A DNA stretch of 64,000 nucleotides from assembly GCF_016808095.1 (NCBI RefSeq), contig NC_068973.1, positions 124,001 to 188,000 of the forward strand, in the 5' to 3' direction. Shown piece by piece: positions 1-12,768 of the stretch. Position 1 is the stretch's first letter; each line of letters opens with the position of its first letter. The notes below the pieces were generated by a model. The model was not told the origin of the DNA. It did no database searches and saw nothing but the letters and a program-made list of their open reading frames with translations. The position numbers and the translations under genes are program-made. This DNA comes from Vigna angularis. Taxonomy: Eukaryota > Streptophyta > Magnoliopsida > Fabales > Fabaceae.

Positions 1-487
1 CTTAAGTGTATTAGGATTTACTATATTATTTGACTGATTGTTGAAGATTAGACATTTAATTGTATGATAAAATCTATCTATATTTATATAACATAGGTAT
101 ATTTTTTAAAAGAGTATGAATTAGTTAAACTGAAATTTGTAAAATAAAAAATGGTTTTGATTTTGCCCATCCTTAGATGATTGGCTGTTTCATGATCTGA
201 TATAGTTTAACAGACTTAATTGTGTGAGGTTTGAGTATTAATGAATTGGAAAAGGAAATAGAAGAATTTGAATAAACTAACTAACACATGACAGATAAAA
301 CCCTCACAAGATAAAATTAATGGCACTCGATAGGTTGACAATATTTGATCGCCCAATAAGCAAGTGGAAACGATGATAAGTTACCTTTTTGTGTTTTTTT
401 GAGGAGTCATGTGCTAAGCTTTCCATAATTGGTAAGTTTCCTTTGATATTACTTACTTTACTGAGTATGATCCCAAACCCCATGCAC
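1..487. repeat. Long direct repeat, copy 1 (partner at 11292-11778)
   Basis: This block recurs 11,291 bp downstream with no indel and one visible mismatch (C/T near 130). Homology stops abruptly after the shared CATGCAC at 481-487. The left edge is cut by the window, so the true length is unknown. The right end finishes in CA and a Copia gag remnant follows 150 bp later, so it could be an LTR, but no primer-binding site is visible. A recent segmental duplication is the other option. Confidence 0.85.
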
Positions 488-634
488 TCGGCCCCCTTTT
501 TTTCGTTCTAGTACCATTTGGTGTGAGTCATCTAGAGTTCCTCATGGTTTCTCTTTGTAGAAACCCTAGGGCTGCCTTCTGTTCTTTCTCTATTGCATTA
601 CTGGAATGTGTGCATGCCTTTACCTTGTTTCAAA

Positions 635-1205
635 ATGTCTTTAGGGACTATCTCCTCTTTTCCCTGGATTCCTTCTATAACTTCTAAGAAATTAAATGGG
701 AAAAATTACCTATCTTGGTCTGTGTCAATTGAACTTTGATATCTTGCTCAAAGGTTCCATGATCACTTAAAAGAATATTGGAGTAGAGTACCAACAGATC
801 AAATTCAACCTTGGAAGAAACCTGATTTTCATCTTTGTGCTCTACTTTGGCTTAGGTCATCCAAAACCCGTAACTCCTTTTGGATAAAGGTCAAAAATAT
901 TTTTGTAGACGATGTCCAACACCTCTATGATTATGCTAATCGATTGTCTCAAGCAATCTGATAATGACATGACGTCTTTCATTGCTAAATCTCAATCAAT
1001 AGTTGAGGAATTGAAAATGTTCTTGGTAGTTCACTCATTAGTTGAGATAAAAGAAATGTTGGATAAGTTTTATATGGTTATGATCCTCTATGCCATGAAT
1101 CTAGATTTTTATCATATTAGTGATCAAATTTTAACCTGTCAAGAAGTTTCTTCTATGGAAAACTTGACAAGACTCGATCGTGTACCATCACTACTTTATG
1201 GATGA
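635..1205 (+). pseudogene. Copia-type retrotransposon gag remnant
   Basis: The reading frame starting at the ATG at 635 gives a serine/proline-rich start and then KLNGKNYLSW, the N-terminal signature of Copia gag proteins (DUF4219/UBN2 type). Soon after it, the codon following SIEL is TGA, a stop. Further similarity to gag continues to about 1205 (QPWKKPDFHLC, then LYDYANRLSQAI) with frame breaks. No protease, integrase or reverse transcriptase is present nearby. It is a dead fragment; assignment to Copia rests on the motif only. Confidence 0.6.
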
Positions 1206-2008
1206 AAATTAATCCAAACATTTTTTTTTCAACATTAATTATTTCTTAAGCTTACTTTTTTAACAATTTTTTTTTTAAAATATATTTTAAATTTTTTTCA
1301 CAGATTTTATTTCTGAAAATATAATTTTAAAAATAGATTTCTAATTTTCTTAAAATATATTATTTTTATGGATGAATTGTATTCATGAGAAAGCTGTTAA
1401 TGGATAGATTGAATTGGATTTTTTATTAATTAGATCAGGATGAATAAGATATTTTAATTAAATTTTTGGTGGATCATAATGGATTAATGATTTTTTTCAT
1501 CGTATCCATTATAATTCGAAATAAAATTGATCAAATCCGTCCAGTATGTCATTCTTAGTCCTACAGTTATTTGTTTAAAAGTTTGTATATTCAAGGGTGT
1601 TGTCTCCTTGATCTTAAATTTGCTATAAAATAAGTGCATGTTTGAAACTCTTCTTCTAAAGAAAATACTTATTTTTCAAAAGCTCTGATTAGATAGTATG
1701 AAAAAATAAGCTAATATTGGTTCACAATAAGTTGAACCAAACAGATTGTTTGGCTTGTCTAATGGGCTCCCTGCGTTTGGTTTGTTTGAAGGAAATTTGT
1801 TTAGCTGAAAAAGAAAAAAGAGGGAAAATTTGTATGAGGGAATGGTCAACTAACTATAACGGTGTAATCGGAGCATACTAGTATATGGTTTTTCGGTGTT
1901 TGTTACTTCGGAAGATGGATATTGTATATTTATTTAAGTGTTTTGATGGTTTATGCCAATTTTTTGTGCTCATGTTCTTCTTCCTTCTATTTTCGATTTT
2001 CTGTACAG

Positions 2009-2504
2009 TTTATTTTGTTTGGAGAAATCGTGCTGGCACAGAAGGTAATGTATGAAAAATTTGGGGATGCTTTTCTGGTTCATTTTGTATCAAAAGGATT
2101 ATCTTCTGCAAATAGCCCACAAGATCTGGCAGAGCAATATCGTCAAAAGTTGCAGGTAATAAAAGCTTATGGCGGTGAAATGTTTAGAATATAGTCCTAC
2201 TGAAATAATCGAAGTTCTTTTTTCCCCCATATAACATCCTGGAACTTCTTCTCTGCCATGCTTATGTTGTGAGTAATTTGATGAAAAGATTATTTATGCT
2301 CTGTAACGTCTCTTGCTAAGTAAAGTGTGAATTGTAGTGCTTGTTGTTTAATAGGTGAATCACCGGATGAACATCTGTTGTGGTGGGCTAAAATACTATG
2401 ATATTTTGGTGCAGGGTGGAGATTTAAAGGCACTAAAATCTTTCTATCAGTCAGTAGTGGAAAACTTGAGACTGCAGCAGAATGGAAGCCTTGTATTCAG
2501 ATAG
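2009..2504 (+). CDS. Last two exons of an unidentified gene (fragment)
   Basis: Two coding blocks join in frame with good splice sites. Exon 2009-2155 follows a CTGTACAG acceptor, stays open for 49 codons and ends at CAG before GTAATA. Exon 2415-2504 follows GTGCAG and has 30 codons including the TAG stop. The joined peptide contains YEKFGDAFLVHFVSKGLSS and, in the second exon, DLKALKSFYQSVVENLRL. It is mildly charged and helical-looking, with no signal peptide or membrane segment. I do not recognise the family. No upstream exons are evident between the Copia remnant and 2009, so it is probably a truncated or translocated gene end. It may be transcribed, but nothing here shows it. Confidence 0.4.
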
Positions 2505-3661
2505 CATACTTGTATTGGAAAAATTAGCGAGTCCTCTTCCTATATAATATATAAGGCTTTGTTTTTTGGCCGTCTCCTAGTTTGGGGTTTGATTTCTTTC
2601 TACAGAAGGTAGTTACGATTTGTTTTTGATGAAATCAAGTTTGAGCTCTTTTTGATTGGTTTTTCAATCACCAGTAAATTTTGTCCCTCAATAGTGCGGT
2701 AATGAAACGGTGGGGAACACTGCAGGGTTGTGTATATAGATTTTGCGGTCGAGCGATGGATATTCTACTGGCCCTAATTTTGACGACTTCCTCATGCAAC
2801 CTCACCAATCAGCTAATTGTCTCAGGTCTTTCATTATTCTTTTTGTCCCACACTTGTAAATTTTTGTTATTCTCTTGACATCCATCGGTTCCAAGCTTGT
2901 CAATATGAGGTCAAGATTTTGGTTTTTGATTTCTCAACCCTTTCTTTCTCCTTGCCGTATCATATCCGTTTCCTTTCAGATTTGTTGATGCCCTTTCTGT
3001 TATCACAATTCTGTCCATATATATTTAAAGAGTTTATTTATGACATTTTTTAATATTTATGTCAATCTGTTTCACTAACGATGTTACCAAATTTAATATG
3101 AATTTTTTTTAGGATTTCTCAATCATACAAATTTGAATTCAATATAAGTTGATACTCTGACGTTCATCCTGGTGTCTAAGTTAAACTGACGTTGTAATAA
3201 ACCATCTTATAAAAGTTTATGAAAAATTTATATACTATTAAGAATGAAACAAAGTTTTATTGAATGAAAGCGATGACAAATATGCTTGAAGCACTCTCAC
3301 TGTTCCACATAATTCGTTTTTTCTCCATCCCAGAAAGATAAATAACAAAAAATATCTAAAGACATACTTTTTGCAAATTTGGTATTGAAGAGAAAATTGA
3401 CAAATGCCCATGTGGTTTTTATATTACAATGTCAGGAACTAACGACATGAATTGCGGATAGACAATGGAGAAGAAGGAAAGAAAAAAAAAAGAATAATTA
3501 AATTTAATAAAAAAATTAAAATTAGTATCGCGTGCACATTCACAGTAGTGTTGTTTCCGTGAATTAGTGAACTTACGCACATTTTGGTCATGGAGATATT
3601 TGCAAATAAGAATGAATATATATGTGACAAAACTTGGTAATGGGTGGGGGTAGGTGAGATT
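2505..3661. other. Intergenic region between the gene fragment and LOX
   Basis: This stretch lies downstream of both the plus-strand fragment and the minus-strand lipoxygenase, so it should hold both 3' UTRs. The short open frames at 2681-3053 have no recognisable domains and biased hydrophobic composition. I see no repeat or RNA gene in it. Confidence 0.4.
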
Positions 3662-6600
3662 TTACGTGGAGACACTGTTAGGAATCCCTCTGCATGTAAC
3701 GCCGGGTTGAGAGGTAGGTGCAAGTAACTCGTAAGGTAAAACCCCTGGGCCACAGCGGTTTCTGAGTGTTGGGTCATAGTTCCTTCTCTCAATCTCCTTC
3801 TCTATCTCTCTCATTTCTGCGGAGAAGTTGTAGAATGCCTCGATGATCTCTGCTTCACCTGACCAAATGGATGACTGTTGGCGCTCCCCCAAATACTCCT
3901 CGTCCGGTGAGTGGGTAGAGAGTGTGTCAACTATTGCCATATATTTTGTAGCTTGTAACAAGCTTGGCAGCGCATTTAGGAAATACTTTTCGGGATCTGC
4001 CATGAAATTCGCTTGTTTTTCACTCTTTTTTTCCTCTTCGTCTTCTGGGATTAATCTTCTCATTAGCGGAGGACGATTCGGCACATAACCTCCGTAAGGG
4101 TACTGTCCAAAATTAATAGCTGCATGCTGTGCGGATACCGTCCAAATCAATGTGGTAAGTATAGACACAAGATCCTCACTATCATTCAACGTCGGCCACC
4201 ACCTTTCATGCCTAAGATCAGCATGCCCCACATTGATTGATTCAGAGTACCATGCTTGTAGCTCCCTGTCATTGCAAACCTTGCTTGGATGGCCGTAGTA
4301 GTGCTTCACATAGGCGCGGACCCAGTTCTCGATTGCAGACCAGACCATAAGCCCATCTGCAGCGTAAGGATAGTCTTCTATTACCAGTTTTACACCATTT
4401 GGCTGTGTTGCGTCAGGTACCGCCATTCCCCTGCAGCGATGGATCATGCAATGAGACTCTCATTTATAAGATTCGTTCAACTCAGAAATGGGTCTCTTTT
4501 CGTTTTCAACTAACCTGCGTATGAGATCTGCCGGGAGGCCTTCCATGTCAAAGCGCCACAAGTGTTTGTATGCAGCAGAACTGATCTCCGTGCAGTAGCG
4601 CCCAGGTGTAAAACTAGACTCGATGATTCCGTCGGCATTGATCAGTTTCTGGCGAGCTAAAGCATTGATATCCAATGTGTACCTCATGTGTGGTTCCAAC
4701 AGCTTAAAAACAGGATGCATTGCACTTAATTGTCTATGAGCAGACAATATAAATGGTTCCGTGCAGGCATGTGTGCGTAACCTGCATACAGTTTACCAGA
4801 GAATTCTTTTTCGATTAGTTAACCAACAAGATGTAATCAAATGGTACTTAAATAGTACATATGCTGCTTCCGGATTTGCTTACCAATGGTTAACAAGTTG
4901 GTGCACACCAGCATCATTGGCACAAACATGAGCTTTGGCCAGCTGCCACTTCCAATATGTGGTTGCGTCCACAGGAGGGGTAACTACGCGTTTCGATCCG
5001 GAACTTGGTCCGAGGCTAAGTTCTATAGCAATTGGTTTGAGAGTGCCAAGCGGTGTCAAGAAAAATATGGTGCGGGTAGAATAGGATTTTCTACCATCAA
5101 GGGCGTTGATCCGGTCAACAAATGGAACATAGACATCGTGATAGTTTATCATAAACAGCTTATTTGCCTGTATTGCCTGAGAAATTCGAAGTAACAAATT
5201 TAGTGCCAGGGTCCCAATTGTTTAAGATAAGCCATGGGATTTGGCGACAAAACATTTTAGTCATGTTGTCGAGGATTTTGAGGAGTACCTGTTGCACGGT
5301 CATGCCATTCAGTTGTGCCAAAATATGTTCTTCTTTGAGTGCAGACTCTTGGTGGCCATACATTTCGGGGTCAAGTTTGCTCACCGGTGGGAAAACTTCA
5401 AGCCGCTCAATATTAATAGGGTTGACTCCTGCTATTGCTTGCCTGGCGAATTCATCATCTCGAAGCCAGGCAAACTTGTCCTCTGTATAATAAGCACGAG
5501 ATCGTTAGTTTAATCAGCAACACCTTGTTTACAATAACAATATAATAATTATGAAGGATAAATTAGTTCACGCCAAAAAGATAACAATTAGAAGGAAAAG
5601 AACAAGGGACACTCACTGGAAATAATTTTGGGAGTGTCATATTTGAGAAGTTCTTGGCTGCATTGTTTTATCTTTATGACCACTTGTGACAGAGGGAATT
5701 TCTTTATAATTTCATCTTGCAAGGGCTGGCTATCATTGTAAAGGTCGTCAAAGTCTGAAAATCGGTTGAAGTCTTGGTTATCAGCAGAGAGACTAGCCTT
5801 AAGGCCAGGGATCAAGTTATGGAGCACTGCCTTCAGCCTCTTGATTACGAATGTGTTCATTTTAGACTCGTCGAATTGCTCGTCTCTTGGTACGTACATA
5901 GGCTGTGGCAAATCCACACGACTCTCAGCATGCATATCTATAAAACGCAATTTACTGTGTTATGCTCACGTCCGTAATAATTAACCTTAGACGAGTGAAT
6001 GAATTGTTAATGTTACCTGTATCTGTGGGGGCCCGACCAGTACGACAGCGTCTTGGGTATGGATGGTTTTGGGTTCCACCAAGAGTCGGTCTGGTAAGCT
6101 CAATTCCTTCATCTGGATTACCCAAATCGTTGTATGTGTCGAAATCATATATTCTATCACACAATTTTCTAACTCCTTTCCCATCACCTCTAAGATTTAT
6201 CAACTCTTTCTCCCTCAGTACTCTAAGCCCAGCAGGTGTATCACCAGGTAAATATGCCTGACAAAATAAATCAAATTATAAAAAATATATATATAATAAA
6301 AACCCAGAATTAGCAGAATAAAAAATAAAACAACTTGTACGTAATAAATTCTTAGTTATATCTTTCTGTGAGTGGGTCTATTAAATTGGGTAGCGACCGT
6401 GTTGTCGGTGGTTGATATACGTAAGCTTAAATAAACCCTAGCATTAGTCGATAAGAATTTTGAAAACTCATTTCACAGGTATAATAATCTGTATATGGCT
6501 GCTTGTTTACGATTTGTAACTTGTGATTATGGAGGAAGACTTTTTCTTTGATCAAAGCAGCCGAGTCTACTATTGAAAGTTGAAAATTTTGAATAATAAA

Positions 6601-7422
6601 AAAAGGAATGCATGTTCAACTGGTTAGCATTATTAAATAGTAATTAAATGCTTTGACCTTTCCAAGTTGGTTACCTTGTTAGAAAAGAATATCCTCTCTC
6701 CTTGTACCCATGAGTTGCAGGGGAAAGGAACTGCTCCACTCACAAACCCTTCGATGACTATACTTTCCAAGAAGAACTCTCTTTGGTGTTTGTTTGTAAC
6801 AGCAATAGCTCCAGGGACTCCAAAATCTGAGTCCACAATGAATTCGGCTGTATAATTAACTCTCTCTGCTTTGACACTGGATTTCTTTGACCAGTTCTTT
6901 AGGGCTGCTTTGTTGCTCTTCTTTGGAGATTTCCTTTCTAAGAAGCATATTAAAATAACATTAGATTCGTTTGTTGTGTTTTCTAAGAGAGAGTGGGAAG
7001 TAATAATGGTGAGTTGTGAAAGGCTTACTTGGGTCAATGTCAGTGCTGATAAGCTCCAGCACAACATTTCTTGTTCCTATACTATCACTGATGGCGTCCA
7101 AATGCTTCAGCATGGTCTCTCTGAAATTCTCTCTGATCTTGTTCCTCACCGTTACCACAGCTCTGACCTTGAACTGCACAGGTTTCTCTGCATGCACTCT
7201 CAGTGTGGTCTTAATAAAATCCTGACTAATAGCTGCTACCGGAAACCTTGGTCCCCTTCTCAACCTCGTACCCCTTGTCGTGTTGTGGAAAGGAAACGAG
7301 ATAGGATTGAGGCCGAACAAGGGTTGGTTGTGTTGAAAAGTATTATTGTGAAGAAGCAGTTTGGAGGAAGCAGAAGCAAACGAGGTAAAACCCATGAGTT
7401 GGTTATGAAGAGCCACTGGCAT
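3662..7422 (-). CDS. LOX2: Plastid-type linoleate 13S-lipoxygenase
   Basis: Lipoxygenase inserts dioxygen into linoleic/linolenic acid; plastid 13-LOXs feed jasmonate and green-leaf-volatile synthesis. Eight exons, all GT-AG: 7422-7029, 6937-6675, 6257-6017, 5937-5617, 5482-5289, 5176-4884, 4781-4515 and 4430-3662, totalling 2742 nt (913 aa plus stop, normal for the family). The start at 7422 begins [12 protein letters not shown], a Ser/Thr-rich transit-like N terminus; an in-frame ATG 37 codons upstream (7533) would add a hydrophobic stretch and is less likely. The PLAT region covers about residues 90-220 and the catalytic domain follows. Iron ligands are visible: H568 and H573 in HWLRTH, H760 and N764 in HAAIN. 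The protein ends NSVST, so the usual C-terminal Ile, the fifth ligand position, is Thr. No frameshift or stop was found. The 13S regiospecificity is inferred from overall similarity to LOX2 types, not from a measured residue. Confidence 0.93.
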
Positions 7423-8023
7423 GTTGGCTGCTTCTTTTTTCACAACGTATGAAGCGTTGAGTTTGTTTTTATGTTTAGGGCAGAAATAAGAAAGAAGAAA
7501 GAAGAAAGACAAAAAAAAGAGTTGAGTATGCAACGCAGCTGAGTCTTTTCGTCCATATTTATTTGTGAATCTATAGTTATATTTTCTCCCCCGCTACCAA
7601 GTCAAAACCAGTTTTTGTTTAGCGCGTGGACCAGAAACAAACTATTTATTTTTAATTTTATTAGAACCCAAATAAATAGTTTTCTTTTGCCAGATCATAT
7701 GTTCCTGAATACGTTTCATATTATATCGGACACATTAGTGCAAATGTAAGGACTGAAAACAATTATCCTAAAAAAAATTGACATTAGATTCCTTTGTTGT
7801 GTTTTCTTTTATATTTTTAAGAATAATTTCTCTTATAGTTTCTTTTATTTAAAAAAAAAAAATTTAGAGGATAAGTAAAACTAAAACCAGAAGCTGTCAT
7901 GAAATAGATTACTACTTGTGTAATGAAATATTTCCTGTAAAGCAATGAGCGCTATTATTATTGGAACAAATAGAAGCGTTAACTTACCAACTCAATGGTA
8001 CCTTTCGACGCAAAAGAAAAAGC

Positions 8024-8025
<2 letters not shown>
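7423..8025. other. LOX upstream region
   Basis: This holds the 5' side of the minus-strand lipoxygenase. An AT-rich stretch at 7550-7590 (minus strand AATAAATATG and AATATAACTATAG) could hold its TATA element, about 130-160 bp upstream of the chosen ATG. No plus-strand gene is visible. Confidence 0.3.

Positions 8026-8100
<75 letters not shown>
8026..8100. repeat. (TA)n microsatellite
   Basis: An uninterrupted run of about 37 TA units. It lies at one side of a short duplication: the 30 bp after it (GATAATCTTAAGAACATAAA) recur after a second, shorter TA run at 8470-8491. Confidence 0.95.
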
Positions 8101-8103
<3 letters not shown>

Positions 8104-8517
8104 CGATAATCTTAAGAACATAAAAAACATTTAGACGTCAGTCACTCGCTAGACCAACGTCATAAACCCATTCAAAGTCGATTTTTCTTCTTCACTGACC
8201 TTTGATGATATTGAACTCTTATTGAGCTTGGATTGTGTAGCTGCTGAGCTTGAACTGACGAGCTGTTGAGCTCGGGTTATCAAACTGCTGAGCTCAGACT
8301 ATTATGCTGTTGAATTCGAACTACTAAACTTTGTATAATTGAAGCATAAAACGTCAAAAGTTCTCGAAGTCGACATGTAAAACTCTTTAAACGTCGAAAA
8401 ATCATAGAATACATTTAAATGTGTTCAAATAAAAAAATTGCAGTGCCATAAATGAATTTTGAATATCCATATTATATATATATATATATATGAAGATAAT
8501 CTTAAGAACATAAAAAA
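8101..8517. repeat. Segment flanked by TA run plus 25-bp direct repeat
   Basis: The word GATAATCTTAAGAACATAAA with its A-rich tail follows TA runs at both 8105 and 8495. The DNA between, about 375 bp, contains repeated GAGCT words and AACGTC/GACGTC words. It could be a small insertion that duplicated its target, or a slippage product of the TA run. Confidence 0.45.
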
Positions 8518-11291
8518 CAATTATGACCTAAACCTTTGCTTAGTGTTCTTGAATTAGATATTTTCAATATTCAAAGTAATATTCAAATTTTAAACAATAG
8601 TTAAATATTACAAAAGCGTAAATAAAATTGATGACGTTTTTTAAGTAGAAAATATTGTTATGCCGAAAAATCAAGTCAAAGTCAAATTTATTCAGTTATA
8701 TTAAGGTCAAATATTAAGTTCAATTCGATCAAAAGTCATCCTGGACTGAAAATAAATTTTATAATAAAAAACTAATTGTAGTTTTAAAACCTACAACTAA
8801 AACATTATATTGAGAACGACTTTGAAAATAATAAAACAATTAACAAGAATAATTACTCTCACTACAACATTTTTTGCATACTAAATAGAATTGTTTTATG
8901 CAAAACAAATTTTTGACATAACAATTTTTTAGTAATTTCACACTTTAATAGAAATCTGTGAACACATTAACTTATTACGAACCATTCAAAATAAAATTTC
9001 AATTATATATCCATCACCTATCACCTAATAGGTATTATGATTAAATTGATAATCTCCATAATTAATATATTTAATAATTATAGATAATAATTGCTATTAA
9101 TAAATTATATTAATCCATACAAATTATTGAAATCTTGTTTCAATTTTCCAAGCGCCCCCTTACAGGGGCAGTCGGCAGGCCCAGCAGATGGAAAAGAATT
9201 AAAATAAAGAAGTAAACGAGACATAAAATTGAATTGATAGGATGACCTAGTTAACTTGTTTAATTAACTTGTTTAATTAATGCTAAGAAAGCTTCGGGGG
9301 AAGAATATTAAAGTGGAAGTTGCATTGTATTGCATTAGTTGAGATCATGGAATTGTTGTGGAATTTGTAAACATTTTAAAACTTGGGACTTTTCATCTTC
9401 ACATAACCGCGGAGATATGAACACTTCCATTGAAAATTTAACGCAAGTGTCAGATGGTTGAATAACAAGTGTTGTTCATTGGTCGCTTAGTCCAACTCCA
9501 ATCAACCCAATGCCCAATAAATCAAAGTCATACATCTAATTAATTATTTTAAAATAGGTACGTGGTTTAGTTTAGTCATACAAAAATAATTATCTTATCA
9601 ATTTTATTTGTTAACTTTAATTATTTTTTATTTAAATTTTATTTAAATTTTATTTAAATTTAATATTTTTAATTAAAAATAATTAACTATTATAAAAAAT
9701 TACTTATAAAACAAATAAAGATTATTATTTTTTACTATTATAAAAAAATAAACACATATACATAGCTTATGTAACGACAAAAAAGTGATTAAAAATTAAA
9801 ACATTTCAATATAAGAAGCAGAGTTTAAAAGTAATTGAAGAAAGAGTTATAAAAGCATTAAAAAATAGAATTAATTGTTTAGCATGTAAACGGCAACAGT
9901 AGGGATACATGGAGGTAGAGGTTGACTGAGGGAATGAGTACTTTCAAGATTCCAAACCTGACGCCTGCATGTCAAAATCTATAGGGCCGACGCGCCCACC
10001 ACCACACCCATAGACTAATTCCTTATAACTCTTTCAAACAAAACGGTAAAACCATGACTTTTAATTTTATTTTTCTTGGAGATGGGTCACCTAAATGCCA
10101 AACGGAGAAAATATAAGAACCCGTAAAAGTTTATTTTTGATCCTACCTTAAGGACAAAACTCAAACAAACCAAACAAATATTAAGTAAATAAATACAAAT
10201 TAGAGTACCTTCAAAATTGAATTTGAATTCTTTATTGAGTTTTTATGTACCTTTTTTATGTTATGTCTTTAAAATACGTTGATTGAACACTAATTTTGAT
10301 GTTTTAGAATATATTAAAAGGATTCTTATAATATCAATATTAATGTATTATTAATGTTTAACATATTACATCACCAAAAAATTTCAAAGTTACACCCATT
10401 TGTAATTAATTGAATTGTTATAGGTAAGAGAAATCATGAATTTCTTTGTTAAAGTATTCAATGTGCAGGATGCCAAAGAGAAGACTTCGACTAACATATC
10501 AACATGGGATGAGATGACCTCATATGTTCATGCTGGCAACATAAGAAACATAATTTAGGATAACTAATAAAGAATAAAGAATTAAGGTGGCTAATCATAG
10601 GTAAGGAAACCTAAGATTGAATATTCTTACAAACTCTTGTATCATGAACTCATACAAGTATTATATAATAAATAAACAGTCATGAGACATGTCATTTAAT
10701 TTAATCACTATTTACTTACTAGTGGTTTGTAAGATTTACTACTAAAGATTTTAATGATTAAGTTAGTTAAGAATGTTCAGACTTACATAAAGAAGACATA
10801 TCAGCTCTGAAAGAGTGGATATAAACAATAAATACGTAGAAGGTACGAGTAGTCTTTTGTATGACCATTTATTATTTGTTTTTCTTTTAAGTTTTTGATA
10901 AACTATTTTTATAAGGATTAAATATTTTTTTAATCTTTAAACTTACACACAATTAAAATTTATCATTGTTTCAAACTTTGATAAATTTTAATCCTTAAAA
11001 TTTAAATTAATAGTTATAGTTTTTTAAAATTAATAACATTAACTTTTTTAAGTTTACTAAACAATGTTTTAGACTAATATTTGAAGTTGGAATTTGTCAA
11101 AATAATATAAATATCTCAAATTTCATCTTCATATGAGACGTTGAGTCAAAATTTAAAAACTAAAAATATATTTAATTTTTCTTATAATTGAGTACTAAAT
11201 GAATTTATAGTTTTTATGCTAAAATTAATATTTATATTCTTAATTTTTTATATTGTGGTTTGTTTTTTTAATTGATATTTATTTGATTCTA
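8518..11291. other. AT-rich intergenic DNA, no gene seen
   Basis: About 2.8 kb of AT-rich sequence without an open frame of note or recognisable domain. It has short direct duplications such as TTAACTTGTTTAAT near 9250 and a three-fold TTTATTTAAAT stretch near 9630-9660. A 60-bp GC-richer patch at 9140-9190 is unexplained. Confidence 0.4.
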
Positions 11292-11778
11292 CTTAAGTGT
11301 ATTAGGATTTACTATATTATTTGACTGATTGTTGAAGATTAGACATTTAATTGTATGATAAAATCTATCTATATTTATATAACATAGGTATATTTTTTAA
11401 AAGAGTATGAATTAGTTAAATTGAAATTTGTAAAATAAAAAATGGTTTTGATTTTGCCCATCCTTAGATGATTGGCTGTTTCATGATCTGATATAGTTTA
11501 ACAGACTTAATTGTGTGAGGTTTGAGTATTAATGAATTGGAAAAGGAAATAGAAGAATTTGAATAAACTAACTAACACATGACAGATAAAACCCTCACAA
11601 GATAAAATTAATGGCACTCGATAGGTTGACAATATTTGATCGCCCAATAAGCAAGTGGAAACGATGATAAGTTACCTTTTTGTGTTTTTTTGAGGAGTCA
11701 TGTGCTAAGCTTTCCATAATTGGTAAGTTTCCTTTGATATTACTTACTTTACTGAGTATGATCCCAAACCCCATGCAC
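11292..11778. repeat. Long direct repeat, copy 2 (partner at 1-487)
   Basis: It matches positions 1-487 base for base at a constant offset of 11,291, with one mismatch seen. The right end is sharp after CATGCAC. It lies about 1.5 kb upstream of the LAZY start, so it may be part of that gene's distal promoter. Because the partner is cut by the window, homology may extend left of 11292 only if the partner also extends. Confidence 0.85.
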
Positions 11779-12733
11779 GTTCATTCCCTATCCCAATAAC
11801 TTAACCTTTCTCTCTCAACATTCATTCTTTATATTACTCTTCTCTCTTTCCTGCATCTCGAGAATAACTTTTATATCCTAAACAAGCATGACATATCAAG
11901 ATCAAAAAGGGGAGAAGAGAAAATACTGGCTATCCCAGATAGTATAATATAAACATCACATACATTGAGGATTAACAATTCTTGGTATTATCGTAAAAAA
12001 CATATACAATCACTGTTGTTTTATAAACTTTATCAATAAATTTAAACTAATTTTAAAAATGTCATTGCATGTTTTTATTATCATTCACATACAATGACAT
12101 CACCTAATTGACTAATTTTTCATCATTGAAAGAAAGAAATATTTGCGATGAGAGAGAAACAATATGTATATATATATTATTGAATAGTTTGAAATGTAAA
12201 GGTGTGACATTAGAAGATGTAATGGTGGGTTTTGTTTGTTTTGATATAATTTATAGTAGTAAATGATTTAGTGAAAATGAAGAGTATTATATTGTTAGGA
12301 AAACATTGGCACGGGGTAGGTGCTTGGTTTGTTAGTTGTTGTATTGTAGCTTTGCGGGGAAAGGTAGTCTTATCGAGTTGAATTTGATATTAATTTGTTT
12401 ACGGTAATAATTAATTGGCATTAGGGAGTGTGGGAAGAAAATGTGAAAGTGTAGCGATGAAGTGGATGTACAAAAAGCACTACCTTATATAATTATAATT
12501 GGAGCAGGTGAAATCCAGGAATCGGTCCGGTAAGTGAGCGACATTCCCATGCGAGTGTGGGTACTCTTCCTTCCTTTCAAATGTCGCACATACTCGTACT
12601 TATATATGCTAATTCTAATCTCTTTTTTTTTTCTTTCTTTCTTTCTTTTTTCTTCCCTCTTCCCTCTGCCCATACCATACCATCCATAATCATTATCACT
12701 ATTTATTTTATTCATCAACACAACACCTCACCT

Positions 12734-12768
<35 letters not shown>

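Noticed and set aside
6871..7452. 193-codon plus-strand frame over the LOX 5' exons
   Set aside because: Antisense shadow of LOX exon 1 and intron 1.
7423..7533. Upstream in-frame ATG of LOX (adds 37 residues)
   Set aside because: The added part is Phe/Leu-rich and unlike a plastid transit peptide; family starts resemble the downstream MPVALHNQ.
1..11778. The two 487-bp repeats as the LTR pair of one element containing LOX
   Set aside because: No primer-binding site after copy 1, no polypurine tract before copy 2 and no pol; kept only as an open alternative.
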